DNA from: Myxococcales bacterium
GTDB taxonomy: Bacteria > Myxococcota_A > Polyangia > Polyangiales > JAFGIB01
DNA: 64,000 bases
Assembly (NCBI GenBank): GCA_029880325.1
Contig: JAOUOP010000006.1
Span: forward strand, 62,001-126,000
Direction of reading: 5' to 3'
The notes under the pieces: model-generated
Databases searched by the model: none
What the model was told of the DNA's origin: nothing
The model's input: the letters and a program-made list of their open reading frames with translations, nothing else
Shown: positions 37,987-46,890 of the stretch, piece after piece
How positions within the stretch are numbered: position 1 is the stretch's first letter
How the letters are laid out: the number at the start of each line of letters is the position of its first letter
Translations under genes and position numbers: made by a program

Positions 37987-39498
37987 CTACTTGAGCATCG
38001 GCGAGCGCGCGAGCACTGCCGCCTGCTCCTCGGTCAGCAGACTGCCCATCGACACCGCGTAGTGCATCAGGTTCTCGCTGGCGCAGGCTGCCGCTGTTTC
38101 CGGCTCGGCGCAGCTCAGGGTGTCGAGCAGGGGATCGAGGCGGCTGCCGTCCTGCTCCACGGGATGGAAGAGGCCCAGGTAGTGACCGACCTCGTGGGCA
38201 ATGGAGCGACCGAGGAGCTCGGCCGGCTGCGCCATCATGGAGGCGCTGACGACGATGCCCGATGCCCGCGTGCCCTGCATCCCGGGCGGGCCGGGCGTAT
38301 TGCCAGCCAGGGCCTCGATGAACTGCCCGGACATCAGCGGCTCGATACCCCCGGTGACGAAGAGGTTGAGCCCGCAATTGCCAGCGCCGGCCGACAGCCC
38401 GAAGAGCTCCGGCAACTCCGGGTGAACTCCATAGCGCCGCATCAGGCTCGTGAAGCCCATGCCCGGAGCGTCGTCGGGTCCGGGAAAGGCCAGCCCCTCG
38501 CGCGGTAGCGCGCCCGGCACGGCGATATGGCGCGCGGCGTTCATCTGGATGCCCGCCTCGCGCTCGAAGATCGCGCTGGCGGCATCGACGGCCGAAACCA
38601 GTACCGCCGGGGCCGCTCCCGAGGCAGAGGGCTGGAGGTCACCCAGGTAGAAGAGGTTCAGCTCCAGGCGCCCGCCCTGCCCTGCCGACGGCGCTTGCAC
38701 CACGGTGATGCGAAGCTCGCCCGCGGTCTCGGTGCGCAGCGCGAGTTCGAGACTGGCGCCGGCAAGGGCCTCGCGGACTTGGACATCGATGCGGATGACC
38801 AGGGGGTCGAGTAGCTCGCCAGAGGCGATCGGCACCACGGGTGCCGGCTGTTTTGCGTAGTCGAGGGCGTCGTCAAAAAGCACCGACTGGCCCTCCGAAT
38901 CGCGGGCGACCAGCCTGCGGGCGCATAGCGGCGAGCGACAGCAGTCGGCGCTGGTGCAGTCCGAAAGAGCGGGAGCCTCTTCGTGCTCCAGCACGTAATA
39001 GAGGTCCACGTCGGCCGACCCGGGCGCCTCCGGGAGCAGCACCGTGTTTTCGCCGGGCTCGAGGGAGGCGACGTGTGGATGGTGCTCGACGCGGCTGCCG
39101 CAGCTGTCGTCCACCCGCGGCACGCAGGCCCCAAGTCCGACCAGCGCATCGTCGCCCGTGCGCGCGAAGACCCGTTGGCAGCGCTCCTGCCCATCACAGT
39201 CGGCCGCCTCGAGGCAGGCCCGGGCGCAGCTGCCAGAAAGCAGACACAGTCCGCGGTCGCATTGCTCGCCGCGCTCGCAGGCCGCTCCCGGCGCCGCGCC
39301 TTGGCGGGGTGCAGCACAGGCCAGTGGTGCTGGCTCCAGGTCGACCACCTCGGCGGCTTCATCGAATGCGCACAGCAGCCCGCCACAATCGCCATCGCGC
39401 TCGCAGGCGGCGCCTGCCGCATCCCGCGGGCCGGTCGAGCAGGCAACGACGAGCGCAAGTGCAAGTGCGGGGCTCAGGACGCGCGTTGTCCGATTCAC
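37987..39498 (-). CDS. metzincin-type zinc metalloprotease lipoprotein
   Basis: About 503 residues. From the GTG at 39498 the leader LSPALALALVVAC ends in a lipobox; a GTG five codons earlier is the alternative. Residues 25-130 are Cys-rich modules (CERDGDCGGLLC, CERGEQCDRGLC). A beta-sandwich region follows. Near residue 435 comes SIAHEVGHYLGLFH, the zinc motif HExxHxxGxxH of metzincins, and NLMHYAV provides the Met-turn, placing it near the M43/M10-like families. It is a secreted, lipid-anchored protease, perhaps for prey or matrix degradation. It converges on the giant carboxylase gene with two bases between stops. Confidence 0.82.
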   Translation of the reverse strand: MNRTTRVLSPALALALVVACSTGPRDAAGAACERDGDCGGLLCAFDEAAEVVDLEPAPLACAAPRQGAAPGAACERGEQCDRGLCLLSGSCARACLEAADCDGQERCQRVFARTGDDALVGLGACVPRVDDSCGSRVEHHPHVASLEPGENTVLLPEAPGSADVDLYYVLEHEEAPALSDCTSADCCRSPLCARRLVARDSEGQSVLFDDALDYAKQPAPVVPIASGELLDPLVIRIDVQVREALAGASLELALRTETAGELRITVVQAPSAGQGGRLELNLFYLGDLQPSASGAAPAVLVSAVDAASAIFEREAGIQMNAARHIAVPGALPREGLAFPGPDDAPGMGFTSLMRRYGVHPELPELFGLSAGAGNCGLNLFVTGGIEPLMSGQFIEALAGNTPGPPGMQGTRASGIVVSASMMAQPAELLGRSIAHEVGHYLGLFHPVEQDGSRLDPLLDTLSCAEPETAAACASENLMHYAVSMGSLLTEEQAAVLARSPMLK

Positions 39499-39538
39499 CC
39501 GTCCATTGTGCACGGCCGACGCAGCCGCGGCGACCGGG

Positions 39539-40207
39539 TTATTTCCCGTCCTTGTCGGAGCGCAGGTGGCGGCTTACCTGCTGTTCGTAGCAGCTGGGGC
39601 AGATGCCGTGGGAGAAGCTCGCATCGGTGCGGTGACTGATGTACTGCTCGAGCTGGTGCCAGCAGTTGGCATCGTCGCGGATCTTCTTGCAGTAGGAACA
39701 AATCGGCAAAAGCCCGCGCAGCTGCCGGACCTCGGCCAGCGCGCGCTCGGCTCGCTCCTTGGCCTCGCGCAGCTCGCGCTCGAGGCGGTGCTTGTAGAGG
39801 GCGATCTCTAGCGTCGTCAGCAGCTCCCGTTCCTGGAAGGGCTTGACCAGATAACCGAAAGGACCGGCTTGCTTGGCCCGGTTGATGGTCTTGCGATCGG
39901 CGTTGGCGGTCAGAAAAACCACCGGCAAGTCGAAGGCCGCGATGATGCGCTCAGCCGCTTCGATGCCGTTGATGTCACCCTTGAGGATGATGTCCATCAA
40001 CACCAAATCGGGCCTGTGGGCGGCGGCCATGTCGTATGCCTCTTCGCCGGATTTGGCCAGCCCCACCACATCGAGACCGTTGCGCCGCAGCCGCTGCACG
40101 ATCTCCATGCCGATGATGGCCTCGTCCTCGACCACCAAGATGCGGGCGCCAGCGCCTGTTTCGATATCGCTCGAGTTATGGTCGTCCGGATTCATGCTCG
40201 CTTGCAT
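39539..40207 (-). CDS. response regulator with Cys-rich C-terminal module
   Basis: A 222-residue protein. The receiver domain (22-140) has the acidic pair in ILVVEDEAI, the phospho-accepting Asp72 in LVLMDIILKG, Thr in VFLTANAD and Lys in YLVKPFQE. A coiled-coil (RLERELREAKERAERALAEV) leads to LLPICSYCKKIRDDANCWHQ, then SHRTDASFSHGICPSCYEQQ. This small module with two CxxC pairs is a probable zinc ribbon, found behind receivers and PAS domains in many bacteria, with unknown function. No DNA-binding or enzymatic output is present and no histidine kinase is adjacent. The start at 40207 has GGAGGAG upstream. Confidence 0.85.
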   Translation of the reverse strand: MQASMNPDDHNSSDIETGAGARILVVEDEAIIGMEIVQRLRRNGLDVVGLAKSGEEAYDMAAAHRPDLVLMDIILKGDINGIEAAERIIAAFDLPVVFLTANADRKTINRAKQAGPFGYLVKPFQERELLTTLEIALYKHRLERELREAKERAERALAEVRQLRGLLPICSYCKKIRDDANCWHQLEQYISHRTDASFSHGICPSCYEQQVSRHLRSDKDGK

Positions 40208-40698
40208 GGGCTATGGCTCCTCCGCGCACGGGCCGTCGAGTTTTGCCCTGAACTACCGACACAGGTGACTAGACGACCGACCACCATTCGATGGCAGCTG
40301 TCGCAGGTCTGCACCGCCGCCGCGCGCCCCTGTCCGGCCCGAAGCGCCCGCAGGCGTCCTCCGTCGACCAGAGACGCATGGTGGCAGGGCATGCTCGACG
40401 TTCTTCTGTCCTCGAATCGCGATCGGTCATTCTGGGGAAAGATGCGGGCACGGGCACCTGGGTTCAAGCGGCTCCACTCCTACTGCGGTTGCGGCGCCGC
40501 TCGGAGAAGCGACTGTTTTCCCCACACAACGGCGGGCTCCGCCCAGAGTTGACCCCCACAGCGCAGGGTCTGTCGTCGGCATTCAAAGAGGACAGCAACC
40601 TACATGGCATGCAATGTGGAGATTTTCCCCTCTTGGCCCCGAACCGAGGCTCTACCAGAATTGCAGCATGGACTTGGGAGTAGGGACGGTGGCTCGCG
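40208..40698. other. 491-base intergenic region
   Basis: This gap lies between divergent genes (response regulator, membrane protein), so both promoters should be inside it. Short frames here have no family resemblance. An AT-richer patch at about 40555-40680 next to the plus-strand gene is the likeliest promoter zone, but no convincing -35/-10 pair was found. Confidence 0.5.
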
Positions 40699-42177
40699 AT
40701 GGACGGTGAGTTGAGCGGCCCCCATGTTCGGGCGGCCCGGAGTGGCACGGCCGATGCGGGCGGCGGACAACTGGTCTGCGTCAACGGCGAGCTGGCGGTG
40801 CGCGGCAAGCTCCATGTGCGTCGCCTGGGTGCGATCGCCCAATTGCATCAATTTCGCATCCTCGACCTGGCCCGACGACAGGCCGAGGCCGTATTCCTGG
40901 ACGGATCCAACTGGCAGCTGGAGTGCGAGGGAGAAGGCGACCTTTTCGACTTTGGGCAGCGCCTGGAGCAGGTCGGCGGGCGCGTGGGTTTGGTCATTCC
41001 ACCGCCCACGGTGCGCGAGAACCTCGCCAAGGAACTGACGCCACAGCGCAAAAAGGCGGCGCTCCTGGTCGTCGGCGCCGCGCTTCTGGTGGTCCCGGTG
41101 CGCATGGTGGCGGCGCTGGCTCTGCCCCTCGCTGGCGCGCTGCTGACCCTGGGGGGCCTGCTGACGCTGCTGCTCTTGCTGGCATTGCTGTTGGAAACGG
41201 GCTTGCTCGCAGGGCTGCGGCGCTGGGCGCGGGGCGTGGGCGCAGCGGCCGCCCTGGCGCTTCCCCTGGCGCTGGCCCTGGGCGCCGGCCTGGGCTTGGG
41301 CGACGCCCGGACGCGCAGCCGCGAGCAGCAGGCCGCGCTGGAAAAAGCGCAAGCCCTGGCCGCAGAGGCCCAGGAGCAAGCCACGCGGCAGGCCACCGAG
41401 CGCGCCGAGGCCAAGATCCGGGCCGCCGAGCTGTCGGGTAAGTTGCGAGCGGCGGTGGAAGCCAAGAACTACGAAGAGGCCGCACCCCTGCGCGACGCGC
41501 TGAAAGAGCTGGCGCCCGAACATCCGGTGTTGGCGGAGTTGACCGCGACCCTGGAGCAGCTCGGGGAGCAGGATCGCGTTCGGGGCCTTGCGCTGGGCAT
41601 CGCCGCCGCAAATCGCATCACCCGCGATCGCGTGCGCTGCGAGACCGCCAAGGAGGTCTCCGATGCCTGGCGGAGGCTTTCGGCGGCCAAGATGGGCGAC
41701 GAGCGCTACGTGCAGGCCCGGGACGCCGCGGCCAAGCTCGAGCGCTGCCGCTTGCAGGTCCAGCGCGCCTTTGGCCGGGCCGCCCGCGACGGTCAGCGCC
41801 AACAGCGGCGCTCGTCACTGGGCGCGACCCTGGCAGCGATTCGCAGGGAGCTGCCTGCGGCCACGGCCTCGCTCGAAGGCGAGTCCGACCAGCAGCTGCG
41901 GGTCGAGTCGCCGACCCTGGAGTCGGCCGCCATCGATGCTCTGATCAAGGGCGACGGCGGCGGAGGGCAAAGCTTCCTCGACCGCATGGCCGCCCAGGGC
42001 ATCACGAAAATCCTTTTTGTAAGCGACACCACCAAGCGCGATTTCAAGCTCAAAGTTCCCGGGGCGGCGGAACTGACGCGGCCGCTGATGGAACGCTTCG
42101 GACTCGCCGACGAACTTTCGCTACCGCCGCTGCCCGAAGAAGATCAGGAAGTGGCGGAGGTCGCCGACGAGGGCTGA
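40699..42177 (+). CDS. membrane protein with coiled coil, unknown function
   Basis: A 492-residue protein I do not recognise. Residues 25-100 are a small soluble domain (LVCVNGELAVRGKLHVRRLG). Residues about 115-195 hold two or three Leu/Ala-rich membrane helices. Residues about 200-290 are an Ala/Glu/Gln/Arg coiled coil (EQQAALEKAQALAAEAQEQA), followed by a helical domain to about 380 and a small C-terminal domain with KILFVSDTTKRDFKLKVPG. The acidic tail ends at residue 492. The N-terminal domain could be a membrane-attached adaptor. Start ATG at 40699 without a strong Shine-Dalgarno sequence. Confidence 0.6.
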   Translation: MDGELSGPHVRAARSGTADAGGGQLVCVNGELAVRGKLHVRRLGAIAQLHQFRILDLARRQAEAVFLDGSNWQLECEGEGDLFDFGQRLEQVGGRVGLVIPPPTVRENLAKELTPQRKKAALLVVGAALLVVPVRMVAALALPLAGALLTLGGLLTLLLLLALLLETGLLAGLRRWARGVGAAAALALPLALALGAGLGLGDARTRSREQQAALEKAQALAAEAQEQATRQATERAEAKIRAAELSGKLRAAVEAKNYEEAAPLRDALKELAPEHPVLAELTATLEQLGEQDRVRGLALGIAAANRITRDRVRCETAKEVSDAWRRLSAAKMGDERYVQARDAAAKLERCRLQVQRAFGRAARDGQRQQRRSSLGATLAAIRRELPAATASLEGESDQQLRVESPTLESAAIDALIKGDGGGGQSFLDRMAAQGITKILFVSDTTKRDFKLKVPGAAELTRPLMERFGLADELSLPPLPEEDQEVAEVADEG

Positions 42178-42479
42178 GAGCAGCTCAGCACCGCGCAAAA
42201 GCCTCCTTTTGCCCCCGCTGGTGCGATCGGGGCCGTCCCGAGCAGCCGCAGACATGTTCCCACTTGGGAACATTCGCGTCGTGTTGGTCAAATCAGGCCA
42301 GACCGATCGAGACAGAGCCGAAGTCACCGGCGGTCCTCGTCAGCGAACGACTCCGTGTGCTTCAGCACACATGACATGACAAGACAACGCCAAACTTCAA
42401 CCCGCATCGCACCGAAGACTCCGCCCGCGCCCGTCACCGAGGCTGCCAGCATGGCGCGCTGAAGCGCCCTGGAGGTGAC
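42178..42479. other. 302-base intergenic region with operator-like palindrome
   Basis: It precedes the serine-hydrolase lipoprotein gene and holds one clear structure, the 20-base palindrome at 42254-42273 listed separately. Otherwise it shows no open frame of note. GGAGGTGAC just ahead of 42480 is the ribosome site of the next gene. Confidence 0.6.
42254..42273. promoter_or_regulatory. 20-base perfect palindrome, candidate operator
   Basis: ATGTTCCCA (42254-42262) and TGGGAACAT (42265-42273) are exact inverted repeats separated by CT. It sits 77 bases after the coiled-coil protein stop and 206 bases before the serine-hydrolase start. Nine-base perfect arms with a two-base centre fit a dimeric repressor or activator site. 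The stem is short and has no T-run, which argues against a terminator. Confidence 0.55.
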
Positions 42480-43982
42480 ATGCGTCGATTCGATCAAACC
42501 GCTCCAAGCCAAACCCTGAGTCATCTACGCCCGGGAATGCTCTTCGCATTCGCGTTCGCGGTGATGCTCGGCGCTTGCAGTGACGACAGCGAATCCTCTT
42601 CCGTGACGCTAGGGCCCAACTCGCCGCTACAGCCTGGCGCTACGACCGCGACATCGATGATGCCCGTGACAGCAGCCCCGGCGGCCACCACCGGCCCCTC
42701 CATCACCGACACCTCGAGCAACCCGATGGGCTCGGACATGCCCAGCGGCGTGGCCGGGGGCACGGCCGATCCGGGCACAGCCGATGATGGCGCAGCCGGC
42801 AGCGGTGGCGAGCCGGAAGCCACGGGCGATTCGCCACAGCCCACCGGCTCCGAGGGCGACTACCACGATCCGGGCACCGGTCCGTGGGAAGTCGGCACGC
42901 CCGAGCAATGCCTGATGGACACGAGCCAGATCCGGACCACCTCCAACATCGCCGTCTACCGCTACGGCCTGCAGTGCTTCATCCAGGGCGGCGATACCAG
43001 CGGCTCGAACTTCTCGGCCACCAAAACCCTGGGCGGCGTGCTCGCTGGACGCGCCGCCTACCTGGTGCAGGACGTGCCGCGCACGGGACCAGGTACGGGA
43101 CCGATCCTGCACGAGGACCGCGCCGCTGACTGGCTGGGCAGCGTCAGCTACAACAACGAGGCCCTGCTCAGCCACGTGATGTCGATGACGGCCTTCAACT
43201 CCAACCTGGCCTACGGCTCCAAGAGCTTTTCATACGACACCCTGGGCACCCGTGAGATCAGCAGCATCGTCAACGTGTCCATGAACGCGGTGGGCCAGCT
43301 CAGCGGCATCCCGACCAGCTCCGCCACCTTCATGCGCGAGCAGGTCTTCGACAAGCTCGGCATGGCCCAAAGCAGCTGGAGCGGCGGCACCATCGGCACC
43401 GGCTGGGTGGGAACGCTCGGCGACATGGGCCGCATGGGCGTGATGCTGGCCCACGACGGCTGGTACAACGGCGAGCGCTTCATGTCGCGGCACTGGGTCT
43501 ACCGCATGTCCCATCCGGCCCACGAAGATGCCAACACCTCCTACGGCCAGCTGGCCTGGCTCAACCACCGCGGCAACGCGGCCGGCATCGGTGGCGACAT
43601 CGCCAGCGGTTCCAACTCCGCCGAGGGCGACCCCTGCGCTCCGGCGGCCTTCTGGCCCTCCTATCCGCACGAGGGTTCGGAGGCGCCCGACTGCCGCGCC
43701 ACCGCCGCGGGTGCCTCCTGCGAGCAGACCCATGACGTGGGCGTCTTCAGCGCCCAGGGCCTCGGCGGACAATTCGTCGTGGTCCATCCGGGCCTCGACC
43801 TGGTCATCGTGGCCCACAACTTCTCCAATCAGGGCGGCCCCATGGGCATGTGGGAAGTCGTGCGCCCCGCCGTGGTCGCCATGGATCCAACCTACGCGGG
43901 CGACGAAGCGGCCTTCTGCCAGGCCTACGGTGCAGGCGATTATGCGCCGGATCTGATCATGCCGCGTCACCCGGACTTCTGA
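42480..43982 (+). CDS. beta-lactamase-family serine hydrolase, lipoprotein
   Basis: A 500-residue exported protein. GGAGGTGAC precedes the ATG. The leader MLFAFAFAVMLGAC ends in a lipobox, then a 110-residue Thr/Ala/Gly/Pro linker. The hydrolase domain has SATK (Ser179, Lys182) as the catalytic S-x-x-K, YNNEAL about 60 residues later as a candidate Y-x-N, and GLGGQFVVVHPGLDLVIV near the end where class C-like enzymes have their third motif. Insertions with Cys pairs (DPCAPAAFWP, APDCRATAAGASC) are unusual. It probably cleaves or transfers esters or peptides at the cell surface rather than conferring beta-lactam resistance. Confidence 0.78.
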   Translation: MRRFDQTAPSQTLSHLRPGMLFAFAFAVMLGACSDDSESSSVTLGPNSPLQPGATTATSMMPVTAAPAATTGPSITDTSSNPMGSDMPSGVAGGTADPGTADDGAAGSGGEPEATGDSPQPTGSEGDYHDPGTGPWEVGTPEQCLMDTSQIRTTSNIAVYRYGLQCFIQGGDTSGSNFSATKTLGGVLAGRAAYLVQDVPRTGPGTGPILHEDRAADWLGSVSYNNEALLSHVMSMTAFNSNLAYGSKSFSYDTLGTREISSIVNVSMNAVGQLSGIPTSSATFMREQVFDKLGMAQSSWSGGTIGTGWVGTLGDMGRMGVMLAHDGWYNGERFMSRHWVYRMSHPAHEDANTSYGQLAWLNHRGNAAGIGGDIASGSNSAEGDPCAPAAFWPSYPHEGSEAPDCRATAAGASCEQTHDVGVFSAQGLGGQFVVVHPGLDLVIVAHNFSNQGGPMGMWEVVRPAVVAMDPTYAGDEAAFCQAYGAGDYAPDLIMPRHPDF

Positions 43983-44020
43983 GCTTCGTCCCGACGGCGG
44001 CCACTTCACGCCACGGCATC

Positions 44021-44359
44021 CTAGCCGCCGTCGGGCCCTTCGCTCTGGCGCCAGTGCGGCGGCCAGCTGGCCTCCACCGAAGGCCGCGCGGCCATACGCT
44101 CGTACCAGGCGCCGGCCTTCGGGCAACGCTTGGCGAGTGTCAGGCCCGTGCGAACCGCAAAGGCAATGGACGGAAAGACGGCGACATCCGCCAACGTCAT
44201 CCGATCGCCGACCAAATAATCGCCACCGTGCTGCAGGTGGCGCTCCCAGTGCGCCATCTCGGCATGCAACTTGCGGTAGGCCTGATGGCGCGGCTCGGGT
44301 TGGGCAACTCCACGGCGCTGCGAAGTTCTATCCTCCAGTGAGGCGCCGAACTCGATCAT
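44021..44359 (-). pseudogene. glutathione S-transferase remnant (C-terminal domain only)
   Basis: The 112-residue frame contains the all-helical GST C-terminal domain: YRKLHAEMAHWERHLQHGG, then DYLVGDRMTLADVAVFPSIA with the conserved Asp N-cap, and CPKAGAWYERMAARPSVEAS. The N-terminal thioredoxin-like domain that binds glutathione is missing. The roughly 150 bases upstream do not encode it in any frame I could find. It is either a 5'-truncated pseudogene or, less likely, a stand-alone helical domain. Confidence 0.65.
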
Positions 44360-44513
44360 GCCGCGGCACCCCAGCGCTCAGTGTACGAGTGGGTGCGACC
44401 GCGCCATGCACCCTCCGCCAGCGTCAGTCGGACAACCGGGTCGGGCGTACGCGCCGACGTGACGACCACAAAGCCCCTGGCGACCCCCGCGGCTCCGAAG
44501 TTACGATCGAAAG

Positions 44514-46427
44514 GTGCAGCCGGGCATCCATGTTCCCCTCCGAGTTCGTAGCGCCGGCTCCAAGCCCTTCCACCTGTGCTGCACGCTGCTGGTCGCGTTG
44601 TCGCTCACGAAGTCTTCTGCCCGCGCCGACGAGCTCAAGTACTCGCGCGTCGATGCAGCCACGGTGCGGGTCTTCGCCTACAGCGACATGACCGTGCGAC
44701 GCTTCGGACCGGGCTCACAGGGACGCTACGTCGTGGCTGTGCCCGAGGCCGGTCACGGCAGCGGCCTGATGATCAGCCCCGATGGGCTCATCCTGACCGC
44801 AGAGCACGTGGTCAAAGGTTCCCACCTGATCGCGGTACAGCTTCCCGGGCAGCAGCAGGCCTTGCCCGCCCGCGTGGTCTACAGCGATGAAGAACACGAC
44901 TACGCCCTCTTGGTCGTGCCCGGCAAGCACAAGAGTTTCGTACCGATGCCCGACAAGAGCCCGACGCTTGCCGTGCGCGACAAGGTTTTCGTCATCGGCT
45001 ATCCCCTGGACGCCACGCGCAGCCATCCGCAGTCGCAGCAAGGCATCATTTCAGGTCTGATGGACGATGGCCTCCTCCAGCTCGGTGTGGCCCTCAACCC
45101 GGGCAACTCCGGTGGTCCCGTCGTCGACCCGGACGAGCATCTGCTCGGCATCGCCGTGGCGCGGGCCGACCCGCGGGCTGGAGCCCAGGGCATCGGGGTG
45201 GCGGTGCCCGTGTCGCACTTGCTGAAGGGATATGGCAAGGCGCGAGGCAGCGAGCGGCTGCAGGAGGCCAAGAAAGAGCTGAAGGCGGATGGACCTCGAC
45301 TCCAACAGGAAGTCAATGCGGTCGTCGGCACCCTCGTGAGCGACCAAGGCAACGGTCCGCTCGAGGCGCTGGCCGGAGACGAGGGCGCGGCCGCCGACTC
45401 CGAACTCGCCAAAGCGCTGGTCGACGAGTCCGACGCGCCCTCGGCGCTGGCCATGACGTTGCGTGCAGCGGAGCTCTGGAATGCCGCGGCCGTCGCAATC
45501 GCGCGGGGCGGACAAGGCAGCCAGCAGCTCGCTCGGGCGCGCGAGCTGGCCCGCCGCGTGGGAGAGGTCGACGCCGACGCCCAAGAGCGGTCGCCCTTGC
45601 TGCAATTTCTGCTGCAGGGCCACGATCCGACCGATGTGCAGGCGCCCATGCCCAACGTCGGTACCGGCGACGAAATCGAGGACGAGGCGGTGGCCGAGTT
45701 GATGGCGAGCCTCGAGGTTTCCAGGTCCCTGCCGACATTCAGGTTTGGGCTGACGGTCGGCATGATGACGCCCTTTCACGTCATCGGTTTCGGCGTCGCG
45801 GCAAAGTCGTTAATCGCGGAAACCGTGAGCGTCCAGGCGCGCTACCAATATGGATGGCACTACGGCGATACGGGCCTATCGGGCTCGCACCTCTTCGAAG
45901 CGCTGGGCGGCGTGGTGCTGTCGAGCTGGCTGGGCACCACCACCGCACGTCTCATCGTCGACGTCGAACACGGCATGGGGACGACCACGTACAACTACGT
46001 TCCCGGCGAAGTGGCGACCGTCAACACCTGGGTCGGGGAAGCCGGGGTGCTATCCGGTCCGGTGAACCTCAGCATCCCCGATTCGGCGGATCCCACGCTG
46101 CAGGGACCGCTCGAAGCGCGGCAGGCCTACCTGCTCGAAGCGGGCGTGCGCTACACTTATTACTATCGCGCGAGTTCCCCTTATCTGACCCATACCGCCA
46201 AGGGCCAGTACGAGTTCTCCGTTCACCTCATCGCCCCTCCATTCTTTGCGCCCGCAGGCGCTCGCAATGCGGATGGCGACCGCATCGATGGCTGGACGCC
46301 TGGACTGAAGGGCGAGTTCGCCTGGGGCAGCGCGCCCCTGTCCTGGGGCCTGTCCGAACTCGGAGTGGGCTATATGCCCGTTGGGGACTGGATCTTCGTG
46401 CGCATCGGTTGGACCTACCTCTTTTGA
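44514..46427 (+). CDS. trypsin-like serine protease fused to a predicted outer-membrane beta-barrel
   Basis: A 637-residue protein. A signal peptide (CCTLLVALSLTKSSARA) is followed by a DegP/trypsin-like domain with the full triad: His98 (TAEHVVKG), Asp129 (EHDYALLVV), Ser199 (NPGNSGGPVV). No PDZ domain follows. A helical, Ala/Glu-rich stretch (250-390) leads to about 230 residues of alternating strands (FRFGLTVGMMTPFHVIGFGV, SVQARYQYGWHYGD, ARLIVDVEHGMG, YLLEAGVRYTYYYRA). The chain ends with IFVRIGWTYLF, whose terminal Phe is the outer-membrane protein targeting signature. The protein therefore seems to carry its own outer-membrane anchor. The start is a GTG. Confidence 0.75.
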   Translation: MQPGIHVPLRVRSAGSKPFHLCCTLLVALSLTKSSARADELKYSRVDAATVRVFAYSDMTVRRFGPGSQGRYVVAVPEAGHGSGLMISPDGLILTAEHVVKGSHLIAVQLPGQQQALPARVVYSDEEHDYALLVVPGKHKSFVPMPDKSPTLAVRDKVFVIGYPLDATRSHPQSQQGIISGLMDDGLLQLGVALNPGNSGGPVVDPDEHLLGIAVARADPRAGAQGIGVAVPVSHLLKGYGKARGSERLQEAKKELKADGPRLQQEVNAVVGTLVSDQGNGPLEALAGDEGAAADSELAKALVDESDAPSALAMTLRAAELWNAAAVAIARGGQGSQQLARARELARRVGEVDADAQERSPLLQFLLQGHDPTDVQAPMPNVGTGDEIEDEAVAELMASLEVSRSLPTFRFGLTVGMMTPFHVIGFGVAAKSLIAETVSVQARYQYGWHYGDTGLSGSHLFEALGGVVLSSWLGTTTARLIVDVEHGMGTTTYNYVPGEVATVNTWVGEAGVLSGPVNLSIPDSADPTLQGPLEARQAYLLEAGVRYTYYYRASSPYLTHTAKGQYEFSVHLIAPPFFAPAGARNADGDRIDGWTPGLKGEFAWGSAPLSWGLSELGVGYMPVGDWIFVRIGWTYLF

Positions 46428-46890
46428 TGCCCGCCGAATCGCCACTACCTGGCCAGGCCCGGCTTCCTTGCACCGTGGCAGCACCCGCCCCATACGGTGC
46501 ACCGTCATGGCCACAAGCCAGCATCAGCGAAGCTTTATCAGCCCCCCGACCCGGTCCGGTGTCGGGAGGGCGAAGCGCTGTTCCAGGCTCGCTTCTTCTC
46601 GTGTTCCGGAGTCGGTCGGGGGGCCACCGAACCCGAACATCGCGACGGAGAACTGGGCAGCCGCCATCAGTGGGCCTGTGGCGAGCCGCCGGGCGGAGCC
46701 CGGGCTCGGAGGCCCTGTCCCGCGGCCCGCAGTGCCGCCGCGATGCCCGCGACAGACGACATCCCTCACCCTGTCGAGTAAATGTGGCAACCGGCTTCGG
46801 GCGTTCGCCAGCGGACGCCCTGCTTACGCTGATCGACCTGAAGCAGCGCGCCGACTCGCCCGACGCCGCCCCCTGAAATCGCCGTGTCGC
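46428..46890. other. 463-base region without a supported gene
   Basis: It separates the plus-strand protease-barrel gene from the minus-strand TonB-like gene, whose 3' end is at its right. Small open frames exist on both strands but show neither ribosome sites nor family features. No repeat or palindrome of note was seen. Confidence 0.5.

Noticed and set aside
40192..40392. minus-strand short frame with CHH and CDSCH motifs ahead of the response regulator
   Set aside because: It overlaps the response regulator start by 16 bases, has no ribosome site and no family likeness; the Cys spacing alone is weak evidence.
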